Assembly (NCBI GenBank): GCA_965246915.1
Contig: CBDFGB010000016.1
Location: 106,473-170,472, forward strand
From: CAVRQM01 sp965246915
GTDB taxonomy: Bacteria > Pseudomonadota > Alphaproteobacteria > Acetobacterales > Acetobacteraceae
Direction of reading: 5' to 3'
Length of the DNA stretch: 64,000 bases
A program made the translations under genes and the position numbers. Positions 1-9,488 of this stretch are shown here, one piece after another. How positions within the stretch are numbered: the stretch's first letter is position 1; every line of letters starts with the position of its first letter. The notes under the pieces were generated by a model that saw only the letters and a list, made by a program, of their open reading frames with translations, had not been told where the DNA came from and ran no database searches.

Positions 1-875
1 GCGGCGGAAGCGGGCGCGGCCTTTGGCGCGGCGGCAGGCACGGCAGGGCCGGCCGCGGGTGTCGCGGGGGCGTCGGCGGCTGCGGCCAGTTTCGGCGGTG
101 CGACGCCATCGGGTGGAATCACCACCACGGACAGCACCTTGTTCAGCTGCTCGGCGACCTGATCGGTGATGTCGAACTCGTTGACGTTGAGGGCCACCTG
201 CTGCCGGTGCAGCACGAGGTTCATGCCGCGGGATTCCGCAACCTGCCGGATCACCGCGACCAGCGTCCGCTCGATCTGCGCCAGCGCGAACTGCGCCGCC
301 TCCTGGATAATCCGCCCGCGCTCGCGGAATTGCCGCTGCGAGTTGGTGATCCTCTCCTGCAGCTCCCGCTCGCGGGCGCGGCCTTGGTCCTGCGTCAGCT
401 TGGCGCGGTCGTTCACCAGCGCCTGCTGCATCTCGCGCCAAGCGGACTGTTCCTTCTTGGCGTCCTCGTTCAGCTTCTCGCGCCGCTCGCCGATCGCCTT
501 TTCGATCTGCTGGGCGGCCGACGACCCGCGCATCACCTCGGGGACACCCATCACGCCGATAACGGCGGCCGGCGGCGACGCACCCTTGGGCAAAGGCGGA
601 AGATCCGGCATCGGCGGCAGCGCCATCTGGGCCGTCGGCGTGGGGGCGGCTCCGCCATCGTCGGCCGAAACCCCGCTGACCGAGGACGGCGGGGCGGCCG
701 GCTGCGGCGCGGGGGCCGGGTTTGGTCGCACCTGCTGCCGCGGCGCGGCCTTCGGCGGCGCCGCGCCTTTCGGCTGATTGGGGATGAAGAAGTCCTGAGC
801 CTGCGCGAAACGCGCCGGAGCCGCGGAGACCGTGGCCGCGAACAGGCTGGCCAGAAGCAGATGACTGATGCGCAC
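1..875 (-). CDS. skp: OmpH/Skp-family periplasmic chaperone, C-terminus cut by window edge
   Basis: Read from a GTG at 875 to the left edge without a stop (291 codons seen). Residues 1-27 are a signal peptide ending in AQAQ. Residues 33-103 are a Pro/Ala-rich low-complexity stretch. Residues 104-255 are the Skp/OmpH core: a short strand (AVIGVMGV), a long charged coiled-coil (EKLNEDAKKEQ, RERELQERI) and a return strand (NLVLHRQQVAL). A second Pro/Ala-rich tail follows. Skp holds unfolded outer-membrane proteins in the periplasm and hands them to BamA, whose gene is immediately upstream. The GTG shares one base with the bamA stop (TAGTG), indicating translational coupling. Skp proteins are usually about 160-200 residues, so the low-complexity insertion and tail are extra. 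The family is clear; the C-terminal end is unseen. Confidence 0.88.
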   Translation of the reverse strand, partial: MRISHLLLASLFAATVSAAPARFAQAQDFFIPNQPKGAAPPKAAPRQQVRPNPAPAPQPAAPPSSVSGVSADDGGAAPTPTAQMALPPMPDLPPLPKGASPPAAVIGVMGVPEVMRGSSAAQQIEKAIGERREKLNEDAKKEQSAWREMQQALVNDRAKLTQDQGRARERELQERITNSQRQFRERGRIIQEAAQFALAQIERTLVAVIRQVAESRGMNLVLHRQQVALNVNEFDITDQVAEQLNKVLSVVVIPPDGVAPPKLAAAADAPATPAAGPAVPAAAPKAAPASA

Positions 876-3235
876 TAGAACCTCGTACCGAATCCGAAGC
901 GGAAGACCTGGGTCTGGTCGAAGGGCTGTTTCACGACCGGATCCGCGACGTCGATGTTGATGAGCCCGAACGGCGTCCGCCAGGAGACACCGACTCCGAC
1001 GCCCACCCGGGGCGTGGAGTAGTTCGTGATCGGACCGGCGCCGGCGATGGGAGTGACGCCGGTCAGGCTGCCGATGTCCACGAAGGCGCGCCCGGTGAGC
1101 CCGATATCCGGCGAGATCGGGAGCGGGAACCGGAGTTCCGTCGACTGCGTCCAGATGAACGTGCCTCCGAGGCTGTCGCCGCCGATCTCGGAGTGCGGAC
1201 CGGCGCCGCCCGATTGGAAGCCACGCAAGTTGTCGCCACCGAGGAAGAAGTTGTCGATGATCTTCTGATCGTAGCCAAGCGTGAACAGACCACCGACGCC
1301 GGCCGAAAACGACACACCCCAATCCGAGTTGCCGGTGAACTGATCCAGCGGCACGAAATAGGTCCCGTCGAGCTTGGTGCGGATGTATCGGACGTTGCCG
1401 CCCAGACCGGCGAAATCCGAGCCGGCACGGATCACGTATCCTCGGTGGGGATCGACCGTGCTGTCGCGGTAGTCCAGCGTGACCGTCGTGCCGAGCTGCG
1501 ACAGCAGCGAATTGCCGGCTTCGTTCTGCACGTAAATGCTGGCGGTCGGCTGCACGTTGTAGATGTCGCGTTGCACCAGCGAGTAGGTCCACGCTTGGCG
1601 CAGATGTTCGGTGAACTCGTAGCCAATCCGCACCGACGCGCCGGCGCGGCGCTCGTCATACTGGGCAATGTTCTGGTTGTCGTTCTGGACGTAGAAGATG
1701 TCGAAACCGGCAACCAGATTGCGATCGAGGAAGTATGGATCGGTGACCGACAGATCGAGTTCGCTGCGCAGCTGCGCGAGCACGGCGTTGATGCTGGCGT
1801 CGATGCCAGTCCCGACGAGATTGCGCTCGCGCAGCCCGATATTGGCCAGGGCGCCAGCGTCGCTCGAATAGCCGCCGCCGATGGTGAGTTCGCCGGTCGC
1901 CTTCTCGGCGATGTTGGTGTTGAGAACGACGCGGTCGGGCGCCGAGCCGGGCTGCGAGGCGATCTGCACCGAATTGAAATAGCCCAGATCCTGGAGCCTC
2001 TGGCGGCTTCGGCGGACCAGCTCGGCGTTGAAGGCGTCGCCCTCCGCGAGACGGAACTGGCGGCGGATGACCTTGTCCTTGGTGCGCGTGTTGCCGTTGA
2101 TGTCGATGCGTTCGACATAGACCCGCGGTGCCTCACCGACGTCGAACACCAAGTCGACCGTCCGCTTGGCCTTGTCGCGTGAGATCCGCGGCTTCACGTC
2201 GACGAACGGATAGCCCAATTGCTGGGCCGCGACGTTGAGCGCCTCGACGCTGCGCTCGACCGCGTCGCCGTCATACCACTCGCCGGCCGAGACCTCCACG
2301 AAGGGCTCCAGCTTCTTTGGATCGAGGCGCGGTAGCGTTGTGTTCACGCTCACCTTGCCGATGCGGTAGCGCTCGCCTTCGCGGAGGTTGAACGTCACGA
2401 AGAAGGCCGATTTGTCGGGGGCCAGCTCGGCCGCCGCGTTGGTCACCTCGAAATCCGCATAGCCCTGGCTGAGGTAGAAACGCCGCAGCAATTCCTTGTC
2501 GAACGCGATGCGGTCCGAGTCGTAGCTGTCGGTGCTCGCCAAGAATCGCCACCAGCGTGCCTCCCGGCTGGCGACGATCTCGCGCAGCCGCCCCTCGCTG
2601 AAAGCGCGGTTGCCGACGAACGCGATACGACTGATGTACGTCTCGTCGCCCTCGTGAATCTCGAAGATGACGTCGACGCGATTCTGATCGAGTTCGACGA
2701 CCTTCGGCTCCACGGTCGCGGCGAACCGGCCGCGCTTGGCGTAGACGTCGAGAATGCGCTGGCGATCGGCCTGCGCCAGCGCGGGCGTGAAGACCGCGCG
2801 GGATCGCAAGGTGAGAGCCGGCCGCAATTGCTCGTCGGTGAGCTTGCGGTTGCCCTCGAATGCGATGCGGTTGACGATCGGATTTTCGGTCACGCGCACG
2901 ACGAGAGTGCTGCCTTCGCGACGCAGGTTTACGTCGGAGAACAGGCCGGTCGCGAATAGGGTCTTGAGGCTGCGGTCGAGTCGATCGGGGGTGAATGGAT
3001 CACCCGGCTGAACCAGCATGTAGGAGCGGATGGTCGCGGCCTCGATGCGCTGGTTGCCCTCGACCTTGATCGCGCTGATGACGCCGCCGCCCAGCGGATC
3101 GACCAGACCGCCATTGCCGGCCGCTCCGGGAAGGCCCTGGGCGCGCAGCGGTGCCACGACCGAGACGCACGCGAACAGCAATACGAGACAGGCGGCCCAC
3201 GCCGCCTGGGTCCGAAAGGCACGGGTTCGGATCAA
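875..3235 (-). CDS. bamA: BamA, outer-membrane protein assembly factor
   Basis: Essential outer-membrane insertase that receives periplasmic porin precursors and folds them into the membrane. After the signal peptide (hydrophobic core AACLVLLFACVSVV, cleavage near LRAQ) come five POTRA domains over about 330 residues. A 16-strand barrel of about 380 residues follows, containing VGFG-type strand ends and the lid-loop motif LRGF, and ending in Phe (FGTRF) as outer-membrane barrels do. I chose the TTG at 3235 because GGGGAAG lies 5 bases upstream and the signal peptide follows directly. An in-frame ATG at 3307 would add 24 residues but lacks a ribosome-binding site. It lies between rseP and skp, the usual bacterial order. 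Confidence 0.93.
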   Translation of the reverse strand: MIRTRAFRTQAAWAACLVLLFACVSVVAPLRAQGLPGAAGNGGLVDPLGGGVISAIKVEGNQRIEAATIRSYMLVQPGDPFTPDRLDRSLKTLFATGLFSDVNLRREGSTLVVRVTENPIVNRIAFEGNRKLTDEQLRPALTLRSRAVFTPALAQADRQRILDVYAKRGRFAATVEPKVVELDQNRVDVIFEIHEGDETYISRIAFVGNRAFSEGRLREIVASREARWWRFLASTDSYDSDRIAFDKELLRRFYLSQGYADFEVTNAAAELAPDKSAFFVTFNLREGERYRIGKVSVNTTLPRLDPKKLEPFVEVSAGEWYDGDAVERSVEALNVAAQQLGYPFVDVKPRISRDKAKRTVDLVFDVGEAPRVYVERIDINGNTRTKDKVIRRQFRLAEGDAFNAELVRRSRQRLQDLGYFNSVQIASQPGSAPDRVVLNTNIAEKATGELTIGGGYSSDAGALANIGLRERNLVGTGIDASINAVLAQLRSELDLSVTDPYFLDRNLVAGFDIFYVQNDNQNIAQYDERRAGASVRIGYEFTEHLRQAWTYSLVQRDIYNVQPTASIYVQNEAGNSLLSQLGTTVTLDYRDSTVDPHRGYVIRAGSDFAGLGGNVRYIRTKLDGTYFVPLDQFTGNSDWGVSFSAGVGGLFTLGYDQKIIDNFFLGGDNLRGFQSGGAGPHSEIGGDSLGGTFIWTQSTELRFPLPISPDIGLTGRAFVDIGSLTGVTPIAGAGPITNYSTPRVGVGVGVSWRTPFGLINIDVADPVVKQPFDQTQVFRFGFGTRF

Positions 3236-3317
3236 CGAGACTTCCCCACTCCAGCCGCGGACTCGCGCGCCGGCCGGACCATAGCCGTGCCGGCACGCCA
3301 CGGCCATAGCCCGTCGG

Positions 3318-4436
3318 TCAGGTGCGCCCGATCAGCGTGGCGACCCAGCGCATCAGGCCGAGGTGAGACAAGTCGTTCCAGGTCGCGAAAACAAAGAGCG
3401 CAGCGAGCAGGGCGAAGCCGGCGCGAAAGCCATATTCCATGGCGCGCGCCGGGAGCGGCCGGCCACGTACCGCCTCGATCGCGTAGAACAGCAAGTGCCC
3501 GCCATCGAGCACCGGCACGGGGAATAGATTGATCAGTCCGAGATTGATCGACAGCACGGCGATGAAGCTGATCAGGCTGGCCAGACCGAGCTCCGCGACC
3601 TGACCCGAGAGCTGCGCGATCCGTAGGGGCCCGCCGAGATCATCGGTCCCCCGCTGTCCGGAGACCATCTGCCACAGGCCGCTCAGCGTCTGGACCGTGA
3701 TGTCCCAGGTTTGCACGACGCCCGCGACGACCGATTGGCCGACCGACAGATGACGGAACTCGGTATCACGAGACGTCACGCCGAGCGTGCCGATGCGCTG
3801 GTTTCCCTGGTCGCGAGACTGCGTCGTGACCGGCAGCGCCAGGGTCGCGTCGCCGCGCCGCACGCGCAGTTGCAGCACCGTGTCGGGATGCGACGCGACG
3901 ATGCCGCGAAGGGCATCGAAGTCGGCGATCGGCTGCCCGTCGATCTGCTCGACGCGGTCGCCAGTCAACAGACCCGCCTTCTCGGCCGCGCTGGCCGGCT
4001 GCACGTCGCCGACGACCGGCAGCATCACCGGCTGTCCGGCGATAGCGAACAGCCCGGCGAACAACACGATAGCCAGCAAAAAATTTGCAATCGGGCCGGC
4101 GGCGATAACGATCGCCCGTGATCCGACGCCCTTTTCGTGAAATGTCCGGCCCGGCTGCCACGTGGCGCGGGTTTCGGGCGTGGCGTCCTCGGGACGCTCC
4201 TGCCCGTGCAGCTTCACGTAGCCGCCGAGCGGCAGCCAGGACAGTCGCCATTGCGTGCCGACGCGGTCGGTCCAGCGCAGGATCGGCCGGCCGAAGCCGA
4301 TCGAGAAGGCCTCGACATGCACCCCTCGCCACCGTGCCGCGAGGTAGTGGCCCAGTTCGTGGATGAACACGAGCACGCCCAGCACGATGACGAAGGCCAG
4401 GATGGAATTGAGCGGCGGCGGCAGGAAATGGAACAT
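3318..4436 (-). CDS. rseP: RseP-type site-2 intramembrane zinc metalloprotease
   Basis: Cleaves membrane-embedded substrates such as anti-sigma factors and signal-peptide remnants in the inner membrane. The zinc motif HELGH lies in the first membrane helix near residue 26. The C-terminal helix carries NLFPVPVLDGGH, the third metal ligand motif of the M50 family. A PDZ domain covers roughly residues 125-205, containing GLLTGDRVEQIDGQPI. At 372 residues it is shorter than the E. coli protein (about 450), and I see one PDZ domain rather than two, as in many alphaproteobacteria. It sits between dxr and bamA, the usual place. Confidence 0.93.
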   Translation of the reverse strand: MFHFLPPPLNSILAFVIVLGVLVFIHELGHYLAARWRGVHVEAFSIGFGRPILRWTDRVGTQWRLSWLPLGGYVKLHGQERPEDATPETRATWQPGRTFHEKGVGSRAIVIAAGPIANFLLAIVLFAGLFAIAGQPVMLPVVGDVQPASAAEKAGLLTGDRVEQIDGQPIADFDALRGIVASHPDTVLQLRVRRGDATLALPVTTQSRDQGNQRIGTLGVTSRDTEFRHLSVGQSVVAGVVQTWDITVQTLSGLWQMVSGQRGTDDLGGPLRIAQLSGQVAELGLASLISFIAVLSINLGLINLFPVPVLDGGHLLFYAIEAVRGRPLPARAMEYGFRAGFALLAALFVFATWNDLSHLGLMRWVATLIGRT

Positions 4437-4484
4437 GGCGGTGACCTCAGGCGCGCGGCGCGCGGCGATGGGTGGGCATGACGT

Positions 4485-5675
4485 TCAAGCGGCCGACCTC
4501 TGCCGCGTGTCGCAGCGCAGTCGGGCCGCGTCGCGGGCCATGGCGTCGGCTTCGAGCACGCGCGCGATCGTATCGGCCGGGGCCCGGCCGCAGAGTGCCA
4601 GAACCGCTCCGGCGATGTCGGCAATGTCGAGGAAGCCGATCCGGCGCTGCAGAAAAGCCTCGACAGCCACCTCGTTGGCGGCCGACAGGACCGTGGGCGC
4701 ACCGCCACCTTGGCGCAACGCTTCGCGGGCGAAACCCAGCGCGGGAAAACGGTCGAGGTCTGGCGGCGTGAACTCCAGCCGCCCGACCATCGCGAGATCA
4801 AGGCGCGGCGCGGCCGTGGCAAGCCGCGACGGCCAAGCGAGCGTGTGGGCGATCGGCACGCGCATGTCGGGACTTCCGAGTTGCGCGAGGATACTGCCAT
4901 CAACGTAGTGCACCAGGCCGTGGACCACGGATTGCGGATGCACAAGAACGTCGATCCGCTCGTCGGGAAGGTCGAACAGCCGGGCCGCTTCGATGACTTC
5001 CAGGCCCTTGTTCATCAGCGTGGCGCTGTCGATGCTGATCTTCGCGCCCATCGACCAGACCGGGTGGCGAAGGGCTGCTTCCGGCGTGGCGCACCGCATT
5101 TCGTCGACCGTCGCGGTGCGGAACGGCCCGCCGGAGGCGGTCAAGGTGATCTTCTCCACGGCACCGCGGTTGCCATCGGCCATCGACTGGAAGATCGCGT
5201 TGTGCTCCGAATCGACCGGCAGCACCGTCGCGCCGCTCGCGCGCACGGCGGCCAGCATGACGTCGCCGGCACACACCAGCGCCTCCTTGTTGGCCAACGC
5301 GACCGTGCGGCCGCCGCGAATGGCGGCCAGAGTCGCCGGCAGCCCGGCCGCTCCGGAGATCGCGGCCATCGTCCAGTCGGCCCCGCGCGACGCCGCTTCG
5401 ACCACCGCCTCCGAGCCGGCCGCAACCTCGATGCCCGTCCCGGACAGGGCCGAGGCCAGCTCGCGGTAGCGTGCCGGATCCGCGACGACGGCGAGCCGCG
5501 CGCCGAGCCGCCTCGCCTGATCGGCTAGAAGCTCGACGCGGCTGCCGCCAACCAGCGCCCGCACGTCATAGCGGCCGGCTCCGGCCGCCAGGAGGTCCAG
5601 CGTCTGAGTACCCACGCTGCCGGTGCTGCCCAGAATGGCGACGCTGCGCGGAGGCTGTTCTGTCATCGCGTTCAT
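4485..5675 (-). CDS. dxr: 1-deoxy-D-xylulose 5-phosphate reductoisomerase
   Basis: Converts DXP to 2-C-methyl-D-erythritol 4-phosphate with NADPH, the first committed step of the MEP isoprenoid pathway in the cytosol. The NADPH-binding motif GSTGSVGTQ is at residues 16-24. The metal/substrate region PVDSEHNAIFQ and the loop ASGGPFR are present, followed by the SMGAKISIDSATLMNKGLE signature. Predicted 396 residues, typical. The start is set by the ATGA overlap with the cdsA stop; an upstream in-frame ATG at 5810 would run far into cdsA and is unlikely. The next ATG at 5666 is also possible. Confidence 0.95.
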   Translation of the reverse strand: MNAMTEQPPRSVAILGSTGSVGTQTLDLLAAGAGRYDVRALVGGSRVELLADQARRLGARLAVVADPARYRELASALSGTGIEVAAGSEAVVEAASRGADWTMAAISGAAGLPATLAAIRGGRTVALANKEALVCAGDVMLAAVRASGATVLPVDSEHNAIFQSMADGNRGAVEKITLTASGGPFRTATVDEMRCATPEAALRHPVWSMGAKISIDSATLMNKGLEVIEAARLFDLPDERIDVLVHPQSVVHGLVHYVDGSILAQLGSPDMRVPIAHTLAWPSRLATAAPRLDLAMVGRLEFTPPDLDRFPALGFAREALRQGGGAPTVLSAANEVAVEAFLQRRIGFLDIADIAGAVLALCGRAPADTIARVLEADAMARDAARLRCDTRQRSAA

Positions 5676-6364
5676 TTCCCCCAGACTAGGCCTTCCGTCG
5701 AGAGCATCACCAGTCCCGCGGCGACGGGCGCGGCGGCGATCAGCCCGTCGAGACGGTCGAGCAGCCCGCCATGGCCCGGAATGAGACGCCCCGAATCCTT
5801 CACGCCGCACCGACGCTTGGTCGCGCTTTCAACAAGGTCGCCGGCCTGCGCCGCGATGGCCAGAACCGCGGCGGCCGACGCGCCGGCGAACGCGCCGCCC
5901 CCCGCCGCTCCGGCGACCGCTGCTCCGGCCAATATGGCGGCCAGCAGGCCACCGGCCGCTCCGGACCAAGTCTTGGACGGCGAGATCGACGGCGCGAGGC
6001 GAGGGCCACCAAGACTGCGGCCAGCGGCGAAGGCGCCGATATCGCTGGCCCACACCGCGCCAAGCAGGAACAACGCGTCGACCGCGCCGGTGTTCGGCAC
6101 GAGGCGGAGCCATGCCAGGCACGCGCCGGCAACCAGGATCGCCACCGCACCGAGGATTCCACGGCCCGTCGACGTGAAGGCCCCGACACGCAGACCACCC
6201 CATTCGATCAGGCATCCGGCGGTCATCACACCTACCAGCAACAGCCACCACACGCCGCCCACCCAGAGGCACAGCAGAACGAACGGCGCCATGACGGCGG
6301 CCGAGCCGATGCGCAACCACAGCTCGCGCGTGTCACGTGGTCTCGGATCAGCCCGGTCGGGCAC
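5672..6364 (-). CDS. cdsA: Phosphatidate cytidylyltransferase (CDP-diglyceride synthase)
   Basis: Makes CDP-diacylglycerol from phosphatidate and CTP, the branch point of phospholipid synthesis in the inner membrane. The protein is mostly hydrophobic helices. The C-terminal CdsA signature reads KRRCGVKDSGRLIPGHGG followed by LDRLD. SPSKTWSG, the CTP-side motif, lies upstream of it. The GTG at 6364 has GGAG five bases upstream and overlaps the end of uppS by 17 bases. This gives 230 residues, short compared with E. coli (285). In-frame ATGs further upstream lie wholly inside uppS and are less likely. Confidence 0.9.
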   Translation of the reverse strand: MPDRADPRPRDTRELWLRIGSAAVMAPFVLLCLWVGGVWWLLLVGVMTAGCLIEWGGLRVGAFTSTGRGILGAVAILVAGACLAWLRLVPNTGAVDALFLLGAVWASDIGAFAAGRSLGGPRLAPSISPSKTWSGAAGGLLAAILAGAAVAGAAGGGAFAGASAAAVLAIAAQAGDLVESATKRRCGVKDSGRLIPGHGGLLDRLDGLIAAAPVAAGLVMLSTEGLVWGK

Positions 6365-7103
6365 CGAATCTCCGCTGCCTGCCGGCATAGGCGGCGAAGG
6401 CCGCATCGAGATGTTCGGCGGAGAAATCCGGCCACAGCACGTCGAGGAACACGAGCTCGGCGTAGGCACCCTGCCACAGCAGGAAGTTCGACATACGCTG
6501 CTCGCCGCTGGTGCGGATGATGAGGTCGGGATCGGGAATGCCGCGGGTCGAAAGAAAGCCCTCGAAGACCGTCTCGTCCAGCGCCTCTGGGCCGAGCCGC
6601 CCGGCCGCGACCTCGCGCATCGCCGCCCGGGCCGCCGCCAGGATCTCGTCGCGCCCGCCGTACGACAGCGCCACCGTCACCTGCAGCCGGCTGTTGCCGC
6701 AGGTCTCTCGTTCGGCGCGTGCGAGTTCGCCCTGGATGTCGGAGTCGAAGCGGTTCCGATCGCCGATGAAGCGCAGACGGATGCCCTCTCTCGCCATCTC
6801 GGCCACCTCGTGCCGCAGATAGTGCCGCAACAGGCCGGTGAGATGCAGCACCTCGTCGCTCGGTCGCCGCCAGTTCTCGCTGCTGAACGCGTAAAGCGTG
6901 AGCCACGACACGCCGCGGCGGATCGCCGCCTCGATCGTACGCCGGACCGCCTGCGCGCCCGCGCGATGTCCGGCGATTCGGGGCAGTCCCCGGCCGGCGG
7001 CCCAGCGGCCATTGCCGTCCATAATGATGGCGATATGAGCTGGCACGGCATCGCGGCCCGCCGCCGAATGCGGTCGAACGGCCGCGAGATCGTGCACCGA
7101 CAT
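6348..7103 (-). CDS. uppS: Undecaprenyl diphosphate synthase (cis-prenyltransferase)
   Basis: Condenses isopentenyl diphosphate onto farnesyl diphosphate to make the C55 lipid carrier for peptidoglycan and surface glycans. The hallmark HIAIIMDGNGRWA contains the catalytic Asp at residue 29. YAFSSENW and the C-terminal PDLIIRTSGEQRMSNFLLWQ with the downstream Trp are also present. Length is 251 residues, normal. The ATG at 7103 is 15 bases from the frr stop; the upstream in-frame ATG at 7211 lies inside frr and would add 36 unrelated residues. The carrier it makes would also serve the glycan cluster at 12235-17980. Confidence 0.94.
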   Translation of the reverse strand: MSVHDLAAVRPHSAAGRDAVPAHIAIIMDGNGRWAAGRGLPRIAGHRAGAQAVRRTIEAAIRRGVSWLTLYAFSSENWRRPSDEVLHLTGLLRHYLRHEVAEMAREGIRLRFIGDRNRFDSDIQGELARAERETCGNSRLQVTVALSYGGRDEILAAARAAMREVAAGRLGPEALDETVFEGFLSTRGIPDPDLIIRTSGEQRMSNFLLWQGAYAELVFLDVLWPDFSAEHLDAAFAAYAGRQRRFGARPG

Positions 7104-7117
7104 CGTCTGGGGGTCCG

Positions 7118-7684
7118 TCAGACCTGTTTGATCTCGCGGTCTTTTTCGGCAAGCGCGTCGTCGACCCGCTTTATGTAGCCGTCGGTCAGCTTCTGCACCT
7201 CGTCGGACCACGTCTTGGTCTCGTCCTGGCCGATGAGGCTTTTTTTCTCCTGAGCCTTGATCTGCTCCATGCCGTCGCGCCGCACGCCGCGGATCGCCAC
7301 TTTCGCGCCCTCGGCATATTTGCCGGCGAGTTTCGACAGCTCGATGCGCCGCTCGCCCGTCAGCATTGGGATCGGCACCCGTACGAGTTGACCGTCCGAG
7401 GCGGGGTTGAGGCCGATGCCGGCATCGCGGATCGCCCGCTCGACCGCGCCGACGAGGCTGCGGTCCCAGACCTGGACGGTCAGCATGCGCGCCTCGGGCA
7501 CCGCGACGCTGCCCACCTGGGTGAGCGGGACCTCGCTGCCATACGCCTCGACGCGCACCGGCTCGAGCAACGCCGGGCTGGCGCGGCCGGAGCGCAGGCC
7601 CGCGAATTCACGCCGTAACGTCTCCAACGCGCCGTCCATGCGGCGGGCCAGATCCTGCTTGAGACTCTCATGATCCGTCGCCAA
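7118..7684 (-). CDS. frr: Ribosome recycling factor
   Basis: Splits the post-termination ribosome together with EF-G. The 188 residues cover the whole RRF fold. The helical domain has LRREFAGLRSGRASPALLE near the N-terminus. The beta domain follows (PLTQVGSVAVPEARMLTVQVWD). The conserved LTGERRIELSKLAGKYAEGAKVAIRGVRRD segment and a charged C-terminal helix complete it. It lies 89 bases downstream of pyrH and just upstream of uppS, the canonical order. Confidence 0.96.
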   Translation of the reverse strand: MATDHESLKQDLARRMDGALETLRREFAGLRSGRASPALLEPVRVEAYGSEVPLTQVGSVAVPEARMLTVQVWDRSLVGAVERAIRDAGIGLNPASDGQLVRVPIPMLTGERRIELSKLAGKYAEGAKVAIRGVRRDGMEQIKAQEKKSLIGQDETKTWSDEVQKLTDGYIKRVDDALAEKDREIKQV

Positions 7685-7773
7685 GGCTCAGGCCCTCCGG
7701 TCAGTCGATCCGCCGCTCGTCAGTTCACATCGAGAAGGCGCACGGCAGTATGGCGCGCAAACAAGCAGGCGGC

Positions 7774-8499
7774 CTAGCGGGGTTCAAAGATCGTGGTGAA
7801 GCTGCCCTCGCCGCGCATGACCTGCGCGAAGGCACCGGGCGCATGAATATTAAACACGACGATCGGCAACCCGTTCTCGCGCGCCAGGCTGATGGCGGCC
7901 GCGTCCATGACCCGTAGATCGCGCGTGAGGACCTCCATATACGTCAGCCGCTCGAACCGTGTCGCGTCGGCCACCTTGCGCGGGTCCGCGTCATAGACGC
8001 CGTCGACCTGGGTACCTTTGAGCAGCGCGTCGCAGCCCATCTCGGTGGCCCGCAAAGCGGCGGCCGTGTCGGTGGTGAAGAACGGGTTGCCGGTCCCGGC
8101 GGCAAAGATGACGACCCGCCCCTTTTCCATGTGCCGGGCCGCGCGGCGGCGGATATATGGCTCGCACACGCTGGCCATCGGAATCGCCGATTGGACCCGC
8201 GTCGGCACGTCCCGCCGCTCCAGCGCATTCTGCATCGCCAGCGCGTTCATCACGGTCGCCAGCATGCCCATGTAATCGGCCTGCGCACGATCCATGCCGC
8301 CGGCGGCGGCCGATATCCCGCGGAAGATGTTGCCGCCACCGATGACCAGGCACACCTGAATGCCGAGACGGACCACGTCGCCCACGTCGGAGGCGATGCG
8401 GGCCACCATGTCGGTGTCCAAGCCATAATCGCGCCGCCCCATGAGGGCCTCACCCGACACCTTGAGCAAGACGCGGCGATAGCTGGTCGGATGATCCAT
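7774..8499 (-). CDS. pyrH: UMP kinase
   Basis: Phosphorylates UMP to UDP, feeding UTP/CTP and nucleotide-sugar pools. Amino-acid-kinase fold with KVSGEALMG (ATP phosphate loop), IGGGNIFRG, and FAAGTGNPFFTTDTAAALRA, the UMP-binding signature. I set the start at 8499 because GGAGG lies seven bases upstream, and the resulting 241 residues equal the usual family length. An in-frame ATG 39 bases upstream would add an unmatched extension almost touching tsf. It is spaced about 40 bases from tsf in the same operon. Confidence 0.95.
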   Translation of the reverse strand: MDHPTSYRRVLLKVSGEALMGRRDYGLDTDMVARIASDVGDVVRLGIQVCLVIGGGNIFRGISAAAGGMDRAQADYMGMLATVMNALAMQNALERRDVPTRVQSAIPMASVCEPYIRRRAARHMEKGRVVIFAAGTGNPFFTTDTAAALRATEMGCDALLKGTQVDGVYDADPRKVADATRFERLTYMEVLTRDLRVMDAAAISLARENGLPIVVFNIHAPGAFAQVMRGEGSFTTIFEPR

Positions 8500-8540
8500 C
8501 ACGCCACCTCCGTCGGACTCCGTCGCAGCGAGGATCACGC

Positions 8541-9461
8541 TCAGGGCGTCAGGCCAGCGGCGGCCGCCACCTCGGCCGCGAAGTCGCCGGTGTTCCTCTC
8601 GATGCCCTCGCCGAGTTGGAAGCGGACGAAATCAGTCAGCTCGACGCCTTCCTTCTTGGCGACCGCGCGCACCCGGCTTTCGCCGTCGTGCACCCAGACC
8701 TGCTCGAGCAGCACGACCTCCTCGTAGAACTTGCGGATGCGACCCTCGACCATCTTGGCGATGACCGAGTCCGACTTGCCGCTGGCCTTCGCCTGCTCGG
8801 TCAGAACGGCGCGCTCGCGCTCCAGCGCCGCGGGGTCGACGGCGTCGGTGTCCAACGCCTGCGGATTGGTGGCCGCCACATGCATCCCGACGAGTCGGCC
8901 CACTTGCTCCATCGCGGCAAGCTCGGTCTCGCCGGCGACGCCCACCAAAACGCCGATCTTGCCGAGCGGCACGCCCGGCGCCACCGCGCCGTGCACGTAG
9001 GTTGCGACCGCTCCGCCGGCGACCGAGATCACTCTGGCGCGGCGAACGTTCATGTTCTCGCCGATGGTCGAGATCATGTGAGTCAGCTCCTCCGCCACCG
9101 TGCGCTCGCCGCCCGGGAACGGCGCCGCGCGGATCGCCTCGACGTCCTCGCCAACCGCAAGCGCGATCTTTGCGACCTCGATGACGAACGCCTGGAACGC
9201 CGGGTTGCGGGCGACGAAGTCAGTCTCGGCATTTACCTCGACCACAGCCGAACGGCCCGCTGCCGAGGCGACGCCAATCAGGCCCTCGGCCGCGGTGCGG
9301 CCGGACTTCTTGGCGGCGGCCGAAAGACCTTTCTTGCGCAGCCAGTCGATCGCAGCCTCCGTGTCGCCCTCGGCCTCCGTCAGCGCGCGCTTGCAATCCA
9401 TCATGCCCGCGCCCGTGCGGTCGCGCAGGTCCTTCACCAGTGCGGCGGTGATCTCGGCCAT
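8541..9461 (-). CDS. tsf: Elongation factor Ts
   Basis: Guanine-nucleotide exchange factor for EF-Tu. The N-terminal UBA-like domain contains the signature LRDRTGAGMMDCKRAL. The core has VEVNAETDFVARN, which contains the TDF motif that contacts EF-Tu. The 306 residues are typical for alphaproteobacteria. A strong GAGGAGG lies seven bases before the ATG. It follows rpsB by 27 bases. Confidence 0.96.
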   Translation of the reverse strand: MAEITAALVKDLRDRTGAGMMDCKRALTEAEGDTEAAIDWLRKKGLSAAAKKSGRTAAEGLIGVASAAGRSAVVEVNAETDFVARNPAFQAFVIEVAKIALAVGEDVEAIRAAPFPGGERTVAEELTHMISTIGENMNVRRARVISVAGGAVATYVHGAVAPGVPLGKIGVLVGVAGETELAAMEQVGRLVGMHVAATNPQALDTDAVDPAALERERAVLTEQAKASGKSDSVIAKMVEGRIRKFYEEVVLLEQVWVHDGESRVRAVAKKEGVELTDFVRFQLGEGIERNTGDFAAEVAAAAGLTP

Positions 9462-9488
9462 GTCGGCTCCTCCTCAGTCCTCGGTCGG

